DNA of 64,000 nt from Streptomyces sp. HUAS ZL42 (GTDB lineage Bacteria > Actinomycetota > Actinomycetes > Streptomycetales > Streptomycetaceae): NCBI RefSeq assembly GCF_040782645.1, contig NZ_CP160403.1, positions 5,181,001 to 5,245,000 on the forward strand, in the 5' to 3' direction. Every line of letters starts with the position of its first letter. Within the stretch, counting starts at the first letter, position 1. This document shows, piece after piece, positions 61,736-64,000 of the stretch. The notes beneath the pieces are model-generated. The model was given only the letters and a program-made list of their open reading frames with translations, did not search any database and had not been told where the DNA came from. Made by a program: the position numbers and the translations under genes.

Positions 61736-62879
61736 CAAGCGTGTGCCGGCCGAGCGCCAGGGACACCGCGGTGAGCGCGCTGTTGAAGGACACCTCGGAG
61801 AGGACGCCGGGTGCCGCCACCTGGTCGCCCGCGAGGTAGACGCCGTCGCCGCGGTCGACGGCCGGGCGGTCGCGCCAGCTGGTGCCGGGCAGGTCGACGG
61901 CGCCGGTGCGGCCGTTGGCGGTGGATTCGCGCCGCCAGGTGACGCGGTCGCGCCAGCCGTCGAAGGCGAGGTCGAGGAGTTGTTCGGCGCGGGCGATGCC
62001 GTCGGCGCGGGACTCGTGCGGGGCGATCGGGATCTGCCCCTGGATGAGCTGTTCGCCCGCGGGTGCGAGGGTGCGGTCCTGCGCGGTGAACCGTTCGAGC
62101 CAGCCGGGGGAGTCCAGGTCGGAGACGGCGAAGGCGTCCCCGCGCCGTGTCCGCAGGGCGAGGTCGATGAGCGCCGTGCGGCCGCTGGTCCAGGTGAGGG
62201 AGTCGTCGTCGAGGAGGCGGCGGGCGGCGTCGAGGGAGGTGGCGACGATCACGGGGGTGTCGGTCGGGAGCGTGTCGACACGGGACAGGGTCTCCATGCG
62301 CACGCCGAGGTTCCACGCGCGTGCGGCCATCCGGTCGATGACGCTCGCCCAGCCGCCGCGGGGGTAGTGCGCCTCCGGCGGGAGCTTGGTGGCGCGGCGC
62401 AGCCGCTCCTGCACGAACGCGGCGGACAGGACGCCGGGGTCGTGGTGGAAGAGGGCGACGGCGGAGTAGTGGGCGGCGGCGCGGGCGGCTTCCTCGCCGG
62501 CCTGCCGCGTGGCCCAGGTCATGAAGTCGACGTCGACGGGTGCCTGCTGTGCGGTACGGCGCAGCAGCTTGAGCATCGCGAAGGGCGGCGTGCGGCGCAG
62601 GACGCCCTTGTGGCGGAGCCTGAGCCGGGCCGCCTCCAGGGGTGGCAGCGGGGCGAGCGGGCCGATGAGGTCGCGCTGTGCGAGCCAGGTCCAGTGCGGG
62701 CCGCCGTTGTAGAGGGCGTGCGGGCCCTCGTTCGTCCGGTAGGGGCCTTCGGCGGTCCGGGCCCGGCCCCCGAGGGTGTGGTGGGCTTCGTGCACGGTGA
62801 CCTTGGCGCCCGCCTCGGCCGCGGTGATCGCCGCGGTGAGGCCGGCGAAGCCGCCGCCGATGACGGTGATGCGGTGCAT
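61719..62879 (-). CDS. FAD-dependent oxidoreductase
   Basis: A 386-aa protein: ADP-binding motif MHRITVIGGGFAGLTAAITA, HEAHHTLGGRARTAEGPY and the C-terminal GDGVYLAGDQVAAPGVLSEV FAD motif. It resembles phytoene-desaturase and amine-oxidase proteins (NAD(P)/FAD-dependent). Its final residues LDLKHA are encoded by the SoxR box. The substrate is unknown. Confidence 0.87.
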   Translation of the reverse strand: MHRITVIGGGFAGLTAAITAAEAGAKVTVHEAHHTLGGRARTAEGPYRTNEGPHALYNGGPHWTWLAQRDLIGPLAPLPPLEAARLRLRHKGVLRRTPPFAMLKLLRRTAQQAPVDVDFMTWATRQAGEEAARAAAHYSAVALFHHDPGVLSAAFVQERLRRATKLPPEAHYPRGGWASVIDRMAARAWNLGVRMETLSRVDTLPTDTPVIVATSLDAARRLLDDDSLTWTSGRTALIDLALRTRRGDAFAVSDLDSPGWLERFTAQDRTLAPAGEQLIQGQIPIAPHESRADGIARAEQLLDLAFDGWRDRVTWRRESTANGRTGAVDLPGTSWRDRPAVDRGDGVYLAGDQVAAPGVLSEVSFNSALTAVSLALGRHTLDLKHA

Positions 62880-63007
62880 GGCTGGGGGTCTCCCTCCGGT
62901 TGGGGTCGCCTTCCTGTGAGTAGGACCGTTTGGGGTCCCGGAATGTGACAGCGGGGACGTCTTCGCAGGTCACGCCGATTGTCAGTGGCGGGGTGCAGCA
63001 TGGGGGC

Positions 63008-63694
63008 ATGGCGAGGAGAGCGTCGGGCGGGACCGGTGGGGGCGGAGTGAAGGGGGCGCGGCGGCCGGAGGTGCGGCTGCCGGCGCTGGAGCGGTTCGGG
63101 GGAGGCGAGCTGGAGCCGGACGGGGACTATGACGGGCTGGAGTTCCGGGAGGAGGACTTCGCCGGGCAGGACGGCGGGGGTGCCCGCTTCATGGACTGCG
63201 CGCTGACGGAGTGTGCGCTGGACGAGACGCGGCTGCACCACGCGCGGATCCTCGACTCGGTCCTCACCGGCATACGGGGTGTCGGCACGGACCTCGCCGA
63301 GTCGACGCTGCGTGACGTCGAGCTGGTCGACGCCCGCCTGGGCGGGGTGCAGCTGCACGGCGCCGTCCTGGAGCGGGTGCTGGTCCGCGGCGGCAAGATC
63401 GACTACCTGAATCTGCGCGGGGCGAAGGTCAGGGATGTCGTCTTCGAGAGCTGTGTCCTGGTCGAGCCGGACTTCGGGGGCGCCCGTCTGGAGCGGGTGG
63501 AGTTCGTGGACTGCGTCCTCAAGGGGGCGGATCTGAGCGCGGCGACCCTGACGGACGTGGATCTGCGCGGGGCCGCTTCGCTGGAGATCGCGCAGGGGGT
63601 GGACCGGCTGGCCGGGGCGGTGATCAGCGCGGGGCAGCTGCTGGATCTTGCGCCGGCGCTGGCGGCGGAGATGGGGATCAGAGTGGAGGGGTGA
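63008..63694 (+). CDS. Pentapeptide-repeat protein
   Basis: A 228-aa protein with about 25 imperfect A(D/N)LxX-like repeats from residue 45 (for example FMDCALTECALDETRLHHAR, DVELVDARLGGVQLHGAVL), expected to form a right-handed quadrilateral helix. Some members protect DNA gyrase from quinolones or toxins; that cannot be claimed here. The start is ATG 63008. Confidence 0.85.
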   Translation: MARRASGGTGGGGVKGARRPEVRLPALERFGGGELEPDGDYDGLEFREEDFAGQDGGGARFMDCALTECALDETRLHHARILDSVLTGIRGVGTDLAESTLRDVELVDARLGGVQLHGAVLERVLVRGGKIDYLNLRGAKVRDVVFESCVLVEPDFGGARLERVEFVDCVLKGADLSAATLTDVDLRGAASLEIAQGVDRLAGAVISAGQLLDLAPALAAEMGIRVEG

Positions 63695-63733
63695 GCGCGG
63701 CGGCGCCGCCACGGCCGGCTTCCGGCCGGGTGT

Positions 63734-64000
63734 TCATGCCACGCGTGGGAAGCGTGCCTGCAGCGTCCAGATCGCCGGGTTCTCGCCCAGGTCCTCGTGC
63801 AGGTCGACCAGATCGGCGATCAGGTCGTTCAGGAAGTCCCGGGCCTCCCGGCGGAGTTCGGCGTGAGAGAAGGTGAGCGGGGGCTCCTCCGCCGGCATCC
63901 AGTCCGACTCGATGTCCACCCACCCGAAGCGGCGCTCGAACAGCATGCGGTCGGTGGACTCGGTGAAGTCCAGTTCCGCGCGCTGCGGGCGGGAGGCGCG
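63734..64000 (-). CDS. Partial hypothetical protein leaving the window
   Basis: An open minus-strand frame runs from beyond the right edge to a stop at 63734. The visible 88 residues (ending IWTLQARFPRVA, with MLFERRFGWVDIESDWMPAE and EARDFLNDLIADLVDLHEDL) are acidic and helical. No family recognised; the start is outside. Confidence 0.6.
   Translation of the reverse strand, partial: RASRPQRAELDFTESTDRMLFERRFGWVDIESDWMPAEEPPLTFSHAELRREARDFLNDLIADLVDLHEDLGENPAIWTLQARFPRVA

Overview
The window is high-G+C actinobacterial chromosome, almost certainly Streptomyces. It carries an intact GlnR, the nickel regulator Nur, the c-di-GMP-dependent anti-sigma factor RsiG, the mycothiol glycosyltransferase MshA, PhoU/PhoR/PhoP, a CarD-type regulator and the multiple-sugar ATPase MsiK, all in the order I recall from the core of the S. 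coelicolor chromosome (about SCO4157 to SCO4270; recalled, not searched). Many genes have an actinobacterial -10 (TAnnnT) ending only 6-8 nt before the start codon, so leaderless mRNAs are common.

Region 1 (1-16.9 kb): a LacI regulator, glnR, a hydrolase, a MoaD/ThiS-like protein, a sulfur operon (thiosulfate sulfurtransferase plus DUF1416/SseC) headed by a short leaderless cysteine-containing leader peptide, a DsrE protein, three tandem membrane-anchored genes of unknown function (the third with a long Pro/Ala/Val repeat), a 32-aa membrane peptide, nitrobindin, nur, a YgfZ/GcvT protein, dtd, rsiG, a decayed asparaginase gene and an Eis-like acetyltransferase.

Region 2 (16.9-24 kb) looks accessory. 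It has two paralogous 61-62-aa membrane peptides, each divergent from a GntR-type regulator across a shared palindrome, a third GntR relative with its own inverted-repeat operators, two paralogous HAD phosphatases and one APH-type kinase. It ends in a junction of a truncated TetR gene with the 3' end of a HelD-like helicase gene. It is the best candidate for an undescribed system.

Region 3 (24-44 kb): a nitroreductase-hemerythrin fusion, an RraA-like protein, acetyltransferases, a broken Clp-N gene, an XRE regulator next to an HBHA-like protein, a receiver-PP2C phosphatase, an NlpC/P60 hydrolase, mshA, a YbjN protein, an AraC regulator, an MFS exporter with a structured leader, phosphoglycerate mutase, a nickel-binding DUF4242 protein, a Cys/Gly-rich 51-aa peptide, and phoU divergent from phoR-phoP across a PHO box.

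Region 4 (44-64 kb): carD, ispD-ispF, a 1.1-kb array of nested G+C-rich repeats, cysS, rlmB, a DoxX protein, a nucleotidyltransferase, msiK, a TnpB insertion between msiK and tRNA-Thr(UGU), an acetyltransferase, an APH(6)-like kinase, a rhomboid-like protein, an MFS pump, and a quinone oxidoreductase whose SoxR box lies in the last codons of the preceding FAD-oxidoreductase gene. The window ends inside a minus-strand gene.
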